DNA of 16,748 nt, from contig CAMHMM010000013.1 of NCBI GenBank assembly GCA_946186215.1, positions 1 through 16,748 of the forward strand, read 5' to 3'. Positions 6,596-13,229 of this stretch are shown in pieces. The position numbers and the translations under genes are program-made. This DNA is from an uncultured Ruminococcus sp. (GTDB taxonomy: Bacteria > Bacillota > Clostridia > Oscillospirales > Ruminococcaceae). Under the pieces are notes generated by a model. The model was not told the DNA's origin. It saw only the letters and a list, made by a program, of their open reading frames with translations, and did not search any database. How positions within the stretch are numbered: position 1 is the stretch's first letter; each line of letters starts with the position of its first letter.

Positions 6596-7264
6596 ATGAA
6601 TTCACTCGAAATAAAAGTGATACCCGTATCGGATAATTACAGAAATGAGTGTTTTCTTATTGATGACATTCCTTTACATGAATATTTGAGCAAATGGTAT
6701 CAAGAAAACGGATGGGGCGAGATACCGCAACCAATTGCACCTGTTGACGATCTCACCGTCACATGGAATGCCCCGTTTGACCATGACGGTGATGCAAGAT
6801 TTATGCGTTTTCTCCTTTCAAAAGACAATGTGAATCTTCCGTTGCTTTCTTGTCCGGATGATCTTGATTTTTCTTGTGCAGTTATTATTGCGGAAGTAGA
6901 GAAAACAGAGAATTTTGTTTATTGGAAACGAATAGGCAGGATAAATCACTCTATTGAGATTTTTGATGAAGAAAAAGCACACGGGATCGCTTTTGTTGAT
7001 GGTTATTCTGATGATGACTGGATAAAGTATAACAGCCCCGACTTACATAATGTCGATTCAGATGAATGGTGTGAATGGATTTCCGCCCACTGGTCAGAGG
7101 AACTATTCCGCAGGCGGATAAATTATACCTATCACTGCTATCAGGATGACAGAAATATAGACTGGATCTATGAGTGCAGCTGGTGTTTTGACAGAAAAAA
7201 GTATGAGGCTCTTGCTGCTTCATGCAAGCCGCATTGGTGCGACGACGCACGAAAAGAGGGATGA
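6596..7264 (+). CDS. Unrecognised acidic, Trp-rich protein, first gene of the cyclase operon
   Basis: This 222-aa cytoplasmic protein has no signal peptide or membrane span. It is rich in Trp, Asp and Glu. Features are an N-terminal 'VIPVSDNYRNECFLIDDIPL' (9-28), a central 'LPLLSCPDDLDFSCAVIIAEVE' strand region (80-101) leading to 'FVYWKRIG', and a C-terminal 'IYECSWCFDRKKYEAL' (191-206). The order (upstream 'PVSD.Y.NE.F', a Cys-containing core strand, and a terminal 'F.FDR..YE') recalls uncharacterised immunity-like or regulatory proteins in Firmicutes, but I cannot name a family. GAGGTG at 6586-6591 sets ATG 6596. The stop TGA (7262-7264) overlaps the ATG of the cyclase gene, so the two are translationally coupled. 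It appears more AT-rich than the flanking genes, which may hint at separate acquisition. Confidence 0.75.
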   Translation: MNSLEIKVIPVSDNYRNECFLIDDIPLHEYLSKWYQENGWGEIPQPIAPVDDLTVTWNAPFDHDGDARFMRFLLSKDNVNLPLLSCPDDLDFSCAVIIAEVEKTENFVYWKRIGRINHSIEIFDEEKAHGIAFVDGYSDDDWIKYNSPDLHNVDSDEWCEWISAHWSEELFRRRINYTYHCYQDDRNIDWIYECSWCFDRKKYEALAASCKPHWCDDARKEG

Positions 7265-8334
7265 CATTGAAAAAGCCCGATATATCTGCCCTGATCAACA
7301 AAATGGGCAAAAACAGGAATACGATCTTTCTTGTCATGTGCCTTATGGTGCATATCTCTTATTTTGTGACCTTCTTTATCATTGACGCAATCCCTCTGTG
7401 CCTTATCAATGCCGTAAGCTCCGTCTTCTATATTCTTTTTCTGATATTCTCAAAGGACAGGGAGCGCTCCGAAAAAGCGACCGTGGTCTCCTATTTTGAG
7501 ATCATAATATTTGCCTTTCTCTGCGAGATATTTACAAGAAACACCTTCGGCTTCATATATTTCGTTATCGGAATGATACCGGTGGTATTCTATCTCTGCC
7601 CGTCATACGGCAACAAGCGCTTCTTTTTCCAGATCATAGGCGTTATCTCGGCGCTGATGATCAATCTTACTCCGGTATTGGTGCCTGAAGCATTCTTTTC
7701 GCAGGTTTACAGCAAGCTTTCTCCCTATGCAACTATATTTAATTTTGTCAATCTCCTGATCACACTTTTCACCGTGCTTTATACGGCGTTTTTCTATAAG
7801 CTTGAGCTTGATATGATCAGAAGCGAGCTTGATTACAGCTCCACTCACGATCCGCTGACAGGACTTTATAACAGAAGATACCTCTATGATGCCATTGACA
7901 GCGGCACAGAGGAACATATCAGCGTTGTTCTCCTTGATGTTGATAATTTCAAAAGGGTAAACGACATCTTTGGCCATGATATCGGTGATGAGGTGCTGGT
8001 AACACTGGCTTCCTGCATCAGGGAAACAGCGGATGAAAAATGTTATCCTGTCAGATGGGGCGGCGAAGAATTTATCATCTGTTACAGAGATGTCGATATT
8101 GAGTATGCATATAAGCGTGCATCGCAGCTGTGCAGGCTTATATCCGAAAAGACCATACTTCCCGATAATACTCCCGTTACTGTCACAATCGGACTCAATC
8201 ACGGCAAACGCAGCGAATTTGACAGTGTTCTCAAAACCGCTGACAAGTATCTGTATATCGGCAAGAAAAGCGGCAAAAACCGCATAGTTTGGTACAAAAA
8301 TGAAAGCGATCAGGCTCTGCCTGATGAACAATGA
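7261..8334 (+). CDS. Membrane diguanylate cyclase (GGDEF)
   Basis: This 357-aa protein makes cyclic di-GMP from two GTP. About six hydrophobic segments fill residues 22-179 and form an integral-membrane sensor with short loops. A linker helix 'FFYKLELDMIRSELDYSSTHD' leads to the GGDEF domain (about 190-347). It has DPLTGLYNRRY (197-207), 'VVLLDVDNFKRVNDIFGHDIGDEVL' metal- and base-binding strands (222-246), the active-site GGEEF (267-271) and 'TADKYLYIGKKSGKNRI'. The RxxD inhibitory site expected just before the motif is missing (DEKC there), so product feedback through that site is unlikely. A longer in-frame start exists at 7222, but ATG 7261 overlaps the upstream stop as ATGA. AGAGGG ends directly before it, so TTG 7267, six bases beyond, is also possible. 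The next gene overlaps or abuts the stop. Confidence 0.93.
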   Translation: MTLKKPDISALINKMGKNRNTIFLVMCLMVHISYFVTFFIIDAIPLCLINAVSSVFYILFLIFSKDRERSEKATVVSYFEIIIFAFLCEIFTRNTFGFIYFVIGMIPVVFYLCPSYGNKRFFFQIIGVISALMINLTPVLVPEAFFSQVYSKLSPYATIFNFVNLLITLFTVLYTAFFYKLELDMIRSELDYSSTHDPLTGLYNRRYLYDAIDSGTEEHISVVLLDVDNFKRVNDIFGHDIGDEVLVTLASCIRETADEKCYPVRWGGEEFIICYRDVDIEYAYKRASQLCRLISEKTILPDNTPVTVTIGLNHGKRSEFDSVLKTADKYLYIGKKSGKNRIVWYKNESDQALPDEQ

Positions 8335-8348
8335 TCGGTGGTGTGGAT

Positions 8349-8636
8349 ATGGCTAATGATAAATGGACTGAGTTCGGCCATACAATGGGCGACATAGCAC
8401 AAATAGTCTATATCTGGGGCATAGCGCTCCTGATAGCAGTGATCATACTGATTATACTTATCGCTTTGTATGTACAAAAGACCCGGAAAAACAACGACAG
8501 CAGCGACGACGATAACGGCGGCAAAAAACCTGTGGCGCTGCGTATAGGTATTATTATCACAGTCGGTATACTCGTTCTGATACTTTCTCCGGTCTTACTG
8601 GGATTATTGATGAATTTAATAACGGCATTATTCTGA
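8349..8636 (+). CDS. Small two-TM protein downstream of the cyclase
   Basis: This 95-aa protein has two strong hydrophobic helices, 'IVYIWGIALLIAVIILIILIALYV' by its positions about 18-41 and another at about 65-90. A polar Asp/Asn-rich loop (NNDSSDDDNGGKK) with flanking Lys/Arg joins them. It resembles no family I can name. ATG 8349 is preceded by GGTGG at 8337-8341. An alternative ATG at 8331 overlaps the cyclase stop as ATGA and would add six residues. Either way it is tightly linked to the cyclase gene, and may be a membrane partner of it (inference). Confidence 0.7.
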   Translation: MANDKWTEFGHTMGDIAQIVYIWGIALLIAVIILIILIALYVQKTRKNNDSSDDDNGGKKPVALRIGIIITVGILVLILSPVLLGLLMNLITALF

Positions 8637-8720
8637 AAAATGTCGTAAACAGCATTATCATCGGCGCTGTACGCGCCGCAGAGCAGGACAAAACAGTGTA
8701 TGCAGAAAGGCTCAAACGGC

Positions 8721-8927
8721 ATGGATATCATTTACAAAGGCGAAAAGCTGCGGTATATAGACGATTTCCACGGCAGACAGGTATTGTGGATAACATCTCC
8801 CGATCAGACCGGTATGGAGCATATGCAGTTTGTGGGCGGCTATCCGGATGAATACTGTATCTGTCTTTCCGACATGCCCGAGGAAGACAGGGCTCAGATA
8901 CTCAGACAGCTTGATAAAAAGCTGTAA
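8721..8927 (+). CDS. Short unrecognised protein
   Basis: This 68-aa protein starts at ATG 8721 (MDIIYKGEKLRYIDDFHG); ATG 8700 in frame would add seven residues. AGAAAGG lies 10 bases before ATG 8721. It reads as a compact alpha/beta protein: 'IIYKGEKLRYID' and 'QVLWITSPD' strands, 'YCICLSDMP', and a C-terminal helix 'EEDRAQILRQLDKKL'. It has no membrane segment and no family I know. It is 84 bases after the small membrane gene and may be the last gene of that operon. Confidence 0.55.
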   Translation: MDIIYKGEKLRYIDDFHGRQVLWITSPDQTGMEHMQFVGGYPDEYCICLSDMPEEDRAQILRQLDKKL

Positions 8928-8944
8928 ATATATCCGCAATGTAT

Positions 8945-8973
8945 GTTCAGCGGAAGGTGATCTCCCGCTGAAC
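8945..8973 (+). other. Hairpin closing the cyclase operon region
   Basis: GTTCAGCGG (8945-8953) pairs perfectly with CCGCTGAAC (8965-8973), 18 bases after the last stop. No T-run follows on the plus strand, so termination is uncertain. The rest of 8974-9074 shows nothing. Confidence 0.5.
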
Positions 8974-9074
8974 TAAAGCAAGCCAAAGGCTCACCGCTGC
9001 CTGTTGAAAGCACCACTTTTAAATCAAATATATATGTATAATCTGTAAAAAATAGATGAAATAAAGCCAATCAC

Positions 9075-9103
9075 TTGACAAAACAGGCCATATGCTTTAT
9101 AAT
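9075..9103 (+). promoter_or_regulatory. tRNA-Lys promoter
   Basis: TTGACA at 9075-9080 and TATAAT at 9098-9103 are both full consensus with a 17-base spacer, 19 bases before the tRNA. Confidence 0.88.
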
Positions 9104-9121
9104 TATATAGTTGTAAGTTTT

Positions 9122-9197
9122 GTGCCATTAGCTCAGTCGGCAGAGCATCTGACTTTTAATCAGGGGGTCTGGGGTTCAAATCCCCAATGGCACACCA
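9122..9197 (+). tRNA. tRNA-Lys (anticodon UUU)
   Basis: A full 76-base cloverleaf is visible. The acceptor stem GTGCCAT (9122-9128) pairs with ATGGCAC (9187-9193). The D stem is GCTC/GAGC. The anticodon stem 9148-9152 and 9160-9164 encloses CTTTTAA with anticodon TTT at 9155-9157. The T stem TGGGG/CCCCA holds the TTCAAAT loop. The discriminator A 9194 is followed by an encoded CCA (9195-9197). Confidence 0.96.
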
Positions 9198-9202
9198 TAG
9201 GA

Positions 9203-9250
9203 GCCGCAGCTGCGGCAAAGAGCCTCTCGTTTTCGGGAGGCTGTATTTAT
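9203..9250 (+). terminator. tRNA terminator with upstream palindrome
   Basis: AGCCTCTCG (9221-9229), loop TTTT, CGGGAGGCT (9234-9242) forms a 9-bp stem with one T-G pair, followed by GTATTTAT. The 14-base perfect palindrome GCCGCAGCTGCGGC (9203-9216) lies between the tRNA and this stem. The T-tract is weak, so some read-through into the loader gene is possible. Confidence 0.65.
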
Positions 9251-9276
9251 ACGACCTGATATCAGGGGTAGAGTCT

Positions 9277-10266
9277 ATGAATAAAGTCGAAATACGCCAC
9301 AAGGCATATGAGATGATCGCAAACCGCCGCCAGCAGGCGCAGGCGGAGGCTAACCACAGAGAGCAGGAGATAATACAGAAATTTCCTGTGATCGCGGAAT
9401 ACAAGGCAGAGCTTGCGAGGACTAATTCCGAGCTTACCCGCTGCATCATCAAAAAGGATGCGGATTACAAAAAGAATTTCGAGCGCATCAGGCGCGGCAA
9501 TACCGAATGCCAGCGACTTATTGCCGATACACTGCGCAGGGCGGGGTACCCCGAGGATTATCTCAATGTGCATTACCGCTGTACAAAATGCAGTGATATG
9601 GGATATACCGACAAGGGCGTGTGTGAATGCCTTATCCGCGCTGAGGGACAGATAGCCGCTGAGGAGCTAAACCGCGATGCGAACATCCCCACGGCGGATT
9701 TTGAGCATTTCGATATTTCCTACTACAAGGGCGGATATACCGCAGGACAGCCCAATGAAAAAATAATGTCCATAGCACTGAATGCGGTAAAAAAATATGC
9801 GGATGAATTTTCCGAAAAGTCGGGAAATCTCCTGTTTATAGGAAATCCCGGCCTTGGGAAGACACACCTTGCAATGGCTGTTGCCAAAACAGTAGCGCAG
9901 AAGGGCTACACGGTGATATACGGCTCGGTGATAAACCAGTTCAGAAAGATCGAAAACGAGCATTTCGGCCATGACCATGCCGACACGACGCTTGATCTTA
10001 TGCTGGGCTGCGACCTGCTGATAATTGATGATCTGGGCGTTGAGATACCCAGTTCGTTCTATGAATCCGTTTTGTATACCATCATAAATTCAAGGATCAA
10101 TTCAGCAAAGCCCACCATCGTTACGACCAATCTCACCCTTAACGAGATGAAGGGGCGCTACAACACAAGGATACTTTCCAGACTTTCCTTTAATTTTGAA
10201 ATGATCGGCTTTGTAGGGCAGGATATCAGGGCGAAAAAGGACAGATCCGGCCTGCTCGGCCAATAG
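9277..10266 (+). CDS. DnaI/DnaC-like helicase loader ATPase
   Basis: This 329-aa AAA+ protein resembles DnaI/DnaC loaders, which place the replicative helicase on DNA. The N-terminal part (1-95) is charged and helical, likely coiled coil. A Cys cluster CxxC...CxC (C102, C105, C116, C118, in 'YRCTKCSDMGYTDKGVCEC') is a probable zinc site. The ATPase has Walker A GNPGLGKTH (189-197), Walker B LLIIDDLG (247-254) and the sensor segment 'IVTTNLTLNE' (281-290), with arginines near 299-302. An in-frame start at 9187 would lie inside the tRNA. ATG 9277 has AGGGG at 9263-9267 and is chosen. The next gene starts 10 bases after the stop. No dnaB or dnaD neighbour is present, so it could be either the chromosomal loader or a phage-type paralogue; the setting beside a housekeeping glycosylase favours chromosomal. 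Confidence 0.88.
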   Translation: MNKVEIRHKAYEMIANRRQQAQAEANHREQEIIQKFPVIAEYKAELARTNSELTRCIIKKDADYKKNFERIRRGNTECQRLIADTLRRAGYPEDYLNVHYRCTKCSDMGYTDKGVCECLIRAEGQIAAEELNRDANIPTADFEHFDISYYKGGYTAGQPNEKIMSIALNAVKKYADEFSEKSGNLLFIGNPGLGKTHLAMAVAKTVAQKGYTVIYGSVINQFRKIENEHFGHDHADTTLDLMLGCDLLIIDDLGVEIPSSFYESVLYTIINSRINSAKPTIVTTNLTLNEMKGRYNTRILSRLSFNFEMIGFVGQDIRAKKDRSGLLGQ

Positions 10267-10275
10267 GCGGTTCGT

Positions 10276-10884
10276 ATGATCTATGTTATTGCTGATACCC
10301 ACGGGGACACAGAGGTGCTTGCAAACAAGCTGATAAAGCACCTCAAGGAAGAGGATCACCTGATCATCGCGGGAGATTTCGGTTTCCTCTGGGAAAACAC
10401 GGAAAAGGAACACAAGGTGATCAGAAAGCTTGGCATGAAAAAGCACACGACCATCTTCATCCCCGGCGAAAACGACAATATATCGCTTTATAAGGAGCTT
10501 GCTGCAGAGGATGCCTTCGGCGGCAGGGCTGCCAACCTTTTCGGCAATCTCTGGATGGCATTTCCCGGGATATTCGAGATAGAGGGGAAAAAGCTCCTAC
10601 TCTGCGGCGAACCCGCCGATGACGCTCAGGAAAGCATGATAAACGAGCTATTCAGAAGCGATGAAACAAAGGCTCTGCAACTTGATGCCGTAATAACCTT
10701 TGAACCTCCCGTATCACTGGGCGGCTTTGTCATGGGCGAATACGAGGCAGGGAAGCTTGGATATCTCTTTGATTCGGTAAAAACCGAGATCGACTTCAAG
10801 AAATGGTATTTCGGGAAGCTTCACAAAAACATGATGATCTCTCAGAAATACTGCGCCGTGTTTGATGAACCCCATCAGGTATGA
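10276..10884 (+). CDS. Metallophosphoesterase-fold protein with degraded metal site
   Basis: This 202-aa protein has the calcineurin-like phosphoesterase layout. DTHGD (7-11) and GDFG (33-36) keep the first ligands D7, H9 and D34. After that the site decays. The usual GNHEN is GENDN (64-68), losing Asn and His. The THxxP position reads TFEPP (141-145). The GHxH position reads GKLH (180-183), keeping only the second His. The C-terminal 'DFKKWYFGKLHKN' otherwise aligns well with the family of small Clostridial metallophosphatases as I recall it. At least three metal ligands are replaced, so a binding or structural role is likelier than catalysis (inference). It is 9 bases after the loader stop and just before the glycosylase start, in one operon. 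Confidence 0.82.
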   Translation: MIYVIADTHGDTEVLANKLIKHLKEEDHLIIAGDFGFLWENTEKEHKVIRKLGMKKHTTIFIPGENDNISLYKELAAEDAFGGRAANLFGNLWMAFPGIFEIEGKKLLLCGEPADDAQESMINELFRSDETKALQLDAVITFEPPVSLGGFVMGEYEAGKLGYLFDSVKTEIDFKKWYFGKLHKNMMISQKYCAVFDEPHQV

Positions 10885-10888
10885 TGCG

Positions 10889-11698
10889 ATGTTTGATTAC
10901 AGTACCGATAAAAATGATGTGACAGTCAGGTGCGATCACCTTGACCTGCGGCAGACACTCGACTGCGGGCAAGCCTTTCGCTGGGCGGAGCTCCCCTCGG
11001 ACTATGACTGCACCTTTACGGGCTTTTACAAAAAAAAGCCACTGACCGTATCGCAGGATAAGGACAGATTTATCTTCCACAATACAAGTGAGGATGAATT
11101 TCTCTCATGCTGGGCTGATTATTTTGATCTGAATGAAGACTACGCCGCACTTGCCGCAAGGCTCAGTGAGGACAGCACACTCGCCGCAGCAGTAAGCTTT
11201 GCCCCGGGGATACGCATACTCAGGCAGGACTTTGAGGAATGTCTGATCTCATTTATCATCTCTCAGAACAACAACATTCCCCGAATAAAAGGGATAATCT
11301 CGCGGCTTTGTGAGCTTTGCGGCGGCTTTCCGGATATATCCGAGCTTAGAAGCGCTGATGAAGAATTCCTCTCTCCCCTGCGGGCGGGCTTTCGCACGAA
11401 ATATCTGCTTGACTGCGTGGAAAAGGTAAGCAGCGGCGATGTAGACTGCAGCGGCATTTTCTCCATGTCCGTCGATGAGGGCACAGCGGAGCTTAAAAAG
11501 ATAAAGGGCGTAGGCGAAAAGGTGGCAAAATGCGTGCTGCTTTTCGGCTGCCACAAGCTTGATGCCTATCCTGTGGATGTATGGATGAAAAGAGTCAATG
11601 AAAGATTCTACCCCGATGGTCTGCCCGAATGCACAAGGGGCATAGAAGGCGCAGCTCAGCAGTATCTTTTCTATGCCATCAGAAACGGCGCGATATAA
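10889..11698 (+). CDS. ogg: 8-oxoguanine DNA glycosylase/lyase, Ogg type
   Basis: This 269-aa protein removes 8-oxoguanine from DNA and nicks the abasic site in base excision repair. The N-terminal beta domain shows 'LRQTLDCGQAFRW' (20-32). The helical HhH-GPD domain has 'ISFIISQNNNIPRIKGIISRL' features near 119-140. The helix-hairpin-helix 'LKKIKGVGEKVAKC' contains the expected catalytic Lys at 211 and is followed by PVDVWMKR with Asp at 230. Both catalytic residues of the human OGG1 family are thus present. Length fits the bacterial Ogg group. In-frame starts at 10862 and 10865 would overlap the upstream gene and have no ribosome binding site. ATG 10889, with CAGGT 8 bases before it and 4 bases after the upstream stop, is preferred. 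A strong terminator follows. Confidence 0.93.
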   Translation: MFDYSTDKNDVTVRCDHLDLRQTLDCGQAFRWAELPSDYDCTFTGFYKKKPLTVSQDKDRFIFHNTSEDEFLSCWADYFDLNEDYAALAARLSEDSTLAAAVSFAPGIRILRQDFEECLISFIISQNNNIPRIKGIISRLCELCGGFPDISELRSADEEFLSPLRAGFRTKYLLDCVEKVSSGDVDCSGIFSMSVDEGTAELKKIKGVGEKVAKCVLLFGCHKLDAYPVDVWMKRVNERFYPDGLPECTRGIEGAAQQYLFYAIRNGAI

Positions 11699-11714
11699 TA
11701 AAACATTACACGAT

Positions 11715-11765
11715 ACGCCATGATATTCCGACAAAGCATCCGGGAATATCATGGCGTTTGTTTTT
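11715..11765 (+). terminator. Intrinsic terminator of the loader-glycosylase operon
   Basis: ACGCCATGATATTCC (11715-11729) pairs perfectly over 15 bases with GGAATATCATGGCGT (11743-11757), followed by TTGTTTTT. The stop of the glycosylase is 16 bases upstream. Confidence 0.9.
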
Positions 11766-11784
11766 ATGATCTTGACAGGAATTT

Positions 11785-11854
11785 ATACCGTTGGATGCCA
11801 AATAAATACCGAATACCGTTTTTTTGTGACAAACCATATCTTTTGATGTATACT
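11785..11854 (+). promoter_or_regulatory. Promoter of the LytTR operon with candidate LytTR direct repeats
   Basis: GTGACA (11826-11831) and TATACT (11849-11854) are 17 bases apart. Just upstream, ATACCG occurs three times: 11785, 11806 and 11813. The first two are exactly 21 bases apart and the outer two extend to ATACCGTT. LytTR proteins typically bind 9-base direct repeats with a 12-base gap, which is the same 21-base period. Autoregulation is therefore plausible but unproven. Confidence 0.55.
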
Positions 11855-11875
11855 GATTATCGGAGGTGATAAACA

Positions 11876-12316
11876 ATGATCTTTAAGCTCTTTATCGATA
11901 AATCATGTCCGGAAGAGGTGATCGCAAATGTTCATAAAAGAACACCGCTGATAAATGAGATCGAGCGTCTTGTGCTTCAGGACAGTATGTCAGATAGTAT
12001 TCCCGGGTATCTGGATGATGAGATCACGATACTGGAAATATGTGATATCGAGTGCTTTGCAACAGAAAGCGACAGAACATATGCAATTTACAGGGATGGC
12101 CGGAAGTATCTGATACACAAAAGGCTGTATGAACTGGAGAGCATCCTGCCGTCGGATTTTGACAGGATAAGCAGATCAGCCATCGCAAACCGTAAAAAGA
12201 TATCCAGACTGAAGGTACAGCTTTCAGGTGCGGTAGATGCAGTTTTCAAATGTGGTTATGTGGAATGTATTTCAAGAAGATGCTTTGCAGAATTAAGAAA
12301 GAGGTATGGTTTATGA
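11876..12316 (+). CDS. LytTR-domain transcriptional regulator
   Basis: This 146-aa protein has no response-regulator receiver domain. The N-terminal 45 residues 'MIFKLFIDKSCPEEVIANVH...IERLVLQDS' are a short alpha/beta lead, as in stand-alone LytTR regulators. The LytTR DNA-binding domain spans about 48-146, with 'DEITILEICDIECFATESDRTYAIY', 'RLYELESILPSDFDRISRSAIAN' and 'GAVDAVFKCGYVECISRRCF', the usual closing 'R.....L..' strand-helix. GGAGGTGA at 11862-11869 sets ATG 11876. Its TGA overlaps the next ATG as ATGA. This pair matches the LytTR regulatory systems in which a membrane protein restrains the regulator (HdrRM/BrsRM of streptococci are the studied examples). Confidence 0.9.
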   Translation: MIFKLFIDKSCPEEVIANVHKRTPLINEIERLVLQDSMSDSIPGYLDDEITILEICDIECFATESDRTYAIYRDGRKYLIHKRLYELESILPSDFDRISRSAIANRKKISRLKVQLSGAVDAVFKCGYVECISRRCFAELRKRYGL

Positions 12317-12729
12317 AAAACAACATCAGAAATTTTTTTATAAGAGGCGCTATGTTTGCATGGGCAGGCCCCGTTATCACAGCCATAATATGGGCTGTTC
12401 TCAAGGCAGCAGGGAATATGGACGAGCTTTCGGTTGATGAGGTAGTAACGGGGATAATCTCCACTACTGTTATGGCATTTATCGCTTCAGGCATTTCCAT
12501 TGTATATCAGATCGAAAATCTGCCGAAAACATTTGCCGGACTGATACAAATGTCTGTGCTGTACATCGATTATCTTGGATTCTATATCCTCAACGGCTGG
12601 ATACCCCTGAGTCGTATACCGTTCTTTACACTGATCTTTGCTGCGGTATTTATCACGATCTGGTGCATTATCTACATTCCTACCAGAATGAAGGTAAATA
12701 AGATCAATCAGATGATAAACGACAGATAA
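12313..12729 (+). CDS. DUF3021-type four-TM protein, partner of the LytTR regulator
   Basis: This 138-aa protein has four predicted membrane helices at about 10-32, 42-65, 75-95 and 100-122, with short loops and a basic C-terminal tail 'PTRMKVNKINQMINDR'. Size, topology and the gene order after a receiver-less LytTR regulator are those of DUF3021 proteins, which in characterised pairs act as membrane inhibitors of the regulator. A longer in-frame start at 12250 lies inside the LytTR gene. ATG 12313, overlapping the LytTR stop by ATGA and preceded by AGAGG, is preferred. It converges with the minus-strand gene 30 bases away, with no clear terminator between them. Confidence 0.85.
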   Translation: MKNNIRNFFIRGAMFAWAGPVITAIIWAVLKAAGNMDELSVDEVVTGIISTTVMAFIASGISIVYQIENLPKTFAGLIQMSVLYIDYLGFYILNGWIPLSRIPFFTLIFAAVFITIWCIIYIPTRMKVNKINQMINDR

Positions 12730-12759
12730 TCGCTTACACCGTCGATATAACAGCTTATA

Positions 12760-13149
12760 TCACATATAGGGGTAAATTCCTATCTCATCATAGCGAAGCG
12801 AAAACGAGATGATATCCCCTGCCTGTATCGTGCCGTCATCATCTGTGATGCCTAGCATTTCAAGCCCGTCACCGGAAAATCTCAGATAATATATATCATC
12901 CTTATCCTCTGCCATGCAGACAAATGTGACCATATCGCCCACAAGGGATATATGCGGCTGCGTCCCCGCTTTGAGTATGGTTATCTCCGATCGGGAAATA
13001 TCTCTGAGGGAAAGCTCCGTCTGACAGCTTTTCCCTGTAACGGGAGCATCACTGCCTTTCCATATGCCCCTGAGAGTGCCTGTGAGCGTATCGCCCGTGA
13101 CGACTGTTCTGCCGTCCCTGGTTTCGGTCTTTTTAATGGTAAACAGCAT
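12760..13149 (-). CDS. Small beta-rich protein downstream of the C11 peptidase
   Basis: This 129-aa soluble protein appears almost all beta strand with no signal or membrane segment. The N-terminus 'MLFTIKKTETRDGRTVVTGDTLTGTL' recalls the barrel of translation-factor domain II ('GrGTVVTG...G.l'), and the end 'GDIISFSLRYDEIGIYPYM' recalls a TOBE-like tail. These are loose resemblances only; I do not assign a function. AAAGGA lies 6 bases before the ATG at 13149. It follows the peptidase gene, separated by a hairpin at 13198-13225, so it is probably expressed by read-through or from an unseen promoter. Confidence 0.65.
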   Translation of the reverse strand: MLFTIKKTETRDGRTVVTGDTLTGTLRGIWKGSDAPVTGKSCQTELSLRDISRSEITILKAGTQPHISLVGDMVTFVCMAEDKDDIYYLRFSGDGLEMLGITDDDGTIQAGDIISFSLRYDEIGIYPYM

Positions 13150-13197
13150 ACAGGATCCTTTCTATATTGAACGGCACGCCCGTGATCAGGTAATAAC

Positions 13198-13225
13198 AGA
13201 GCACTGCTTTTCACGGCAGTGCTCT
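13198..13225 (-). terminator. Hairpin between the peptidase and the small beta-rich gene
   Basis: AGAGCACTGC (13198-13207) pairs perfectly with GCAGTGCTCT (13216-13225) around an 8-base loop, 4 bases after the peptidase stop. On the minus strand it is followed by GTTATTACC, a poor T-tract, so it may be only a partial terminator. Confidence 0.55.
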
Positions 13226-13229
13226 TATG

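Noticed and set aside
7603..8331. 242-aa minus-strand open frame
   Set aside because: It is the antisense shadow of the GGDEF domain coding region.
9187..9276. Upstream in-frame extension of the helicase-loader gene
   Set aside because: It would begin inside the tRNA-Lys 3' end and cross its terminator; ATG 9277 has its own AGGGG site.
11772..11800. TTGACA at 11772 as a -35 box for the LytTR gene
   Set aside because: No -10-like sequence stands 16-18 bases downstream; the GTGACA/TATACT pair at 11826-11854 fits better.
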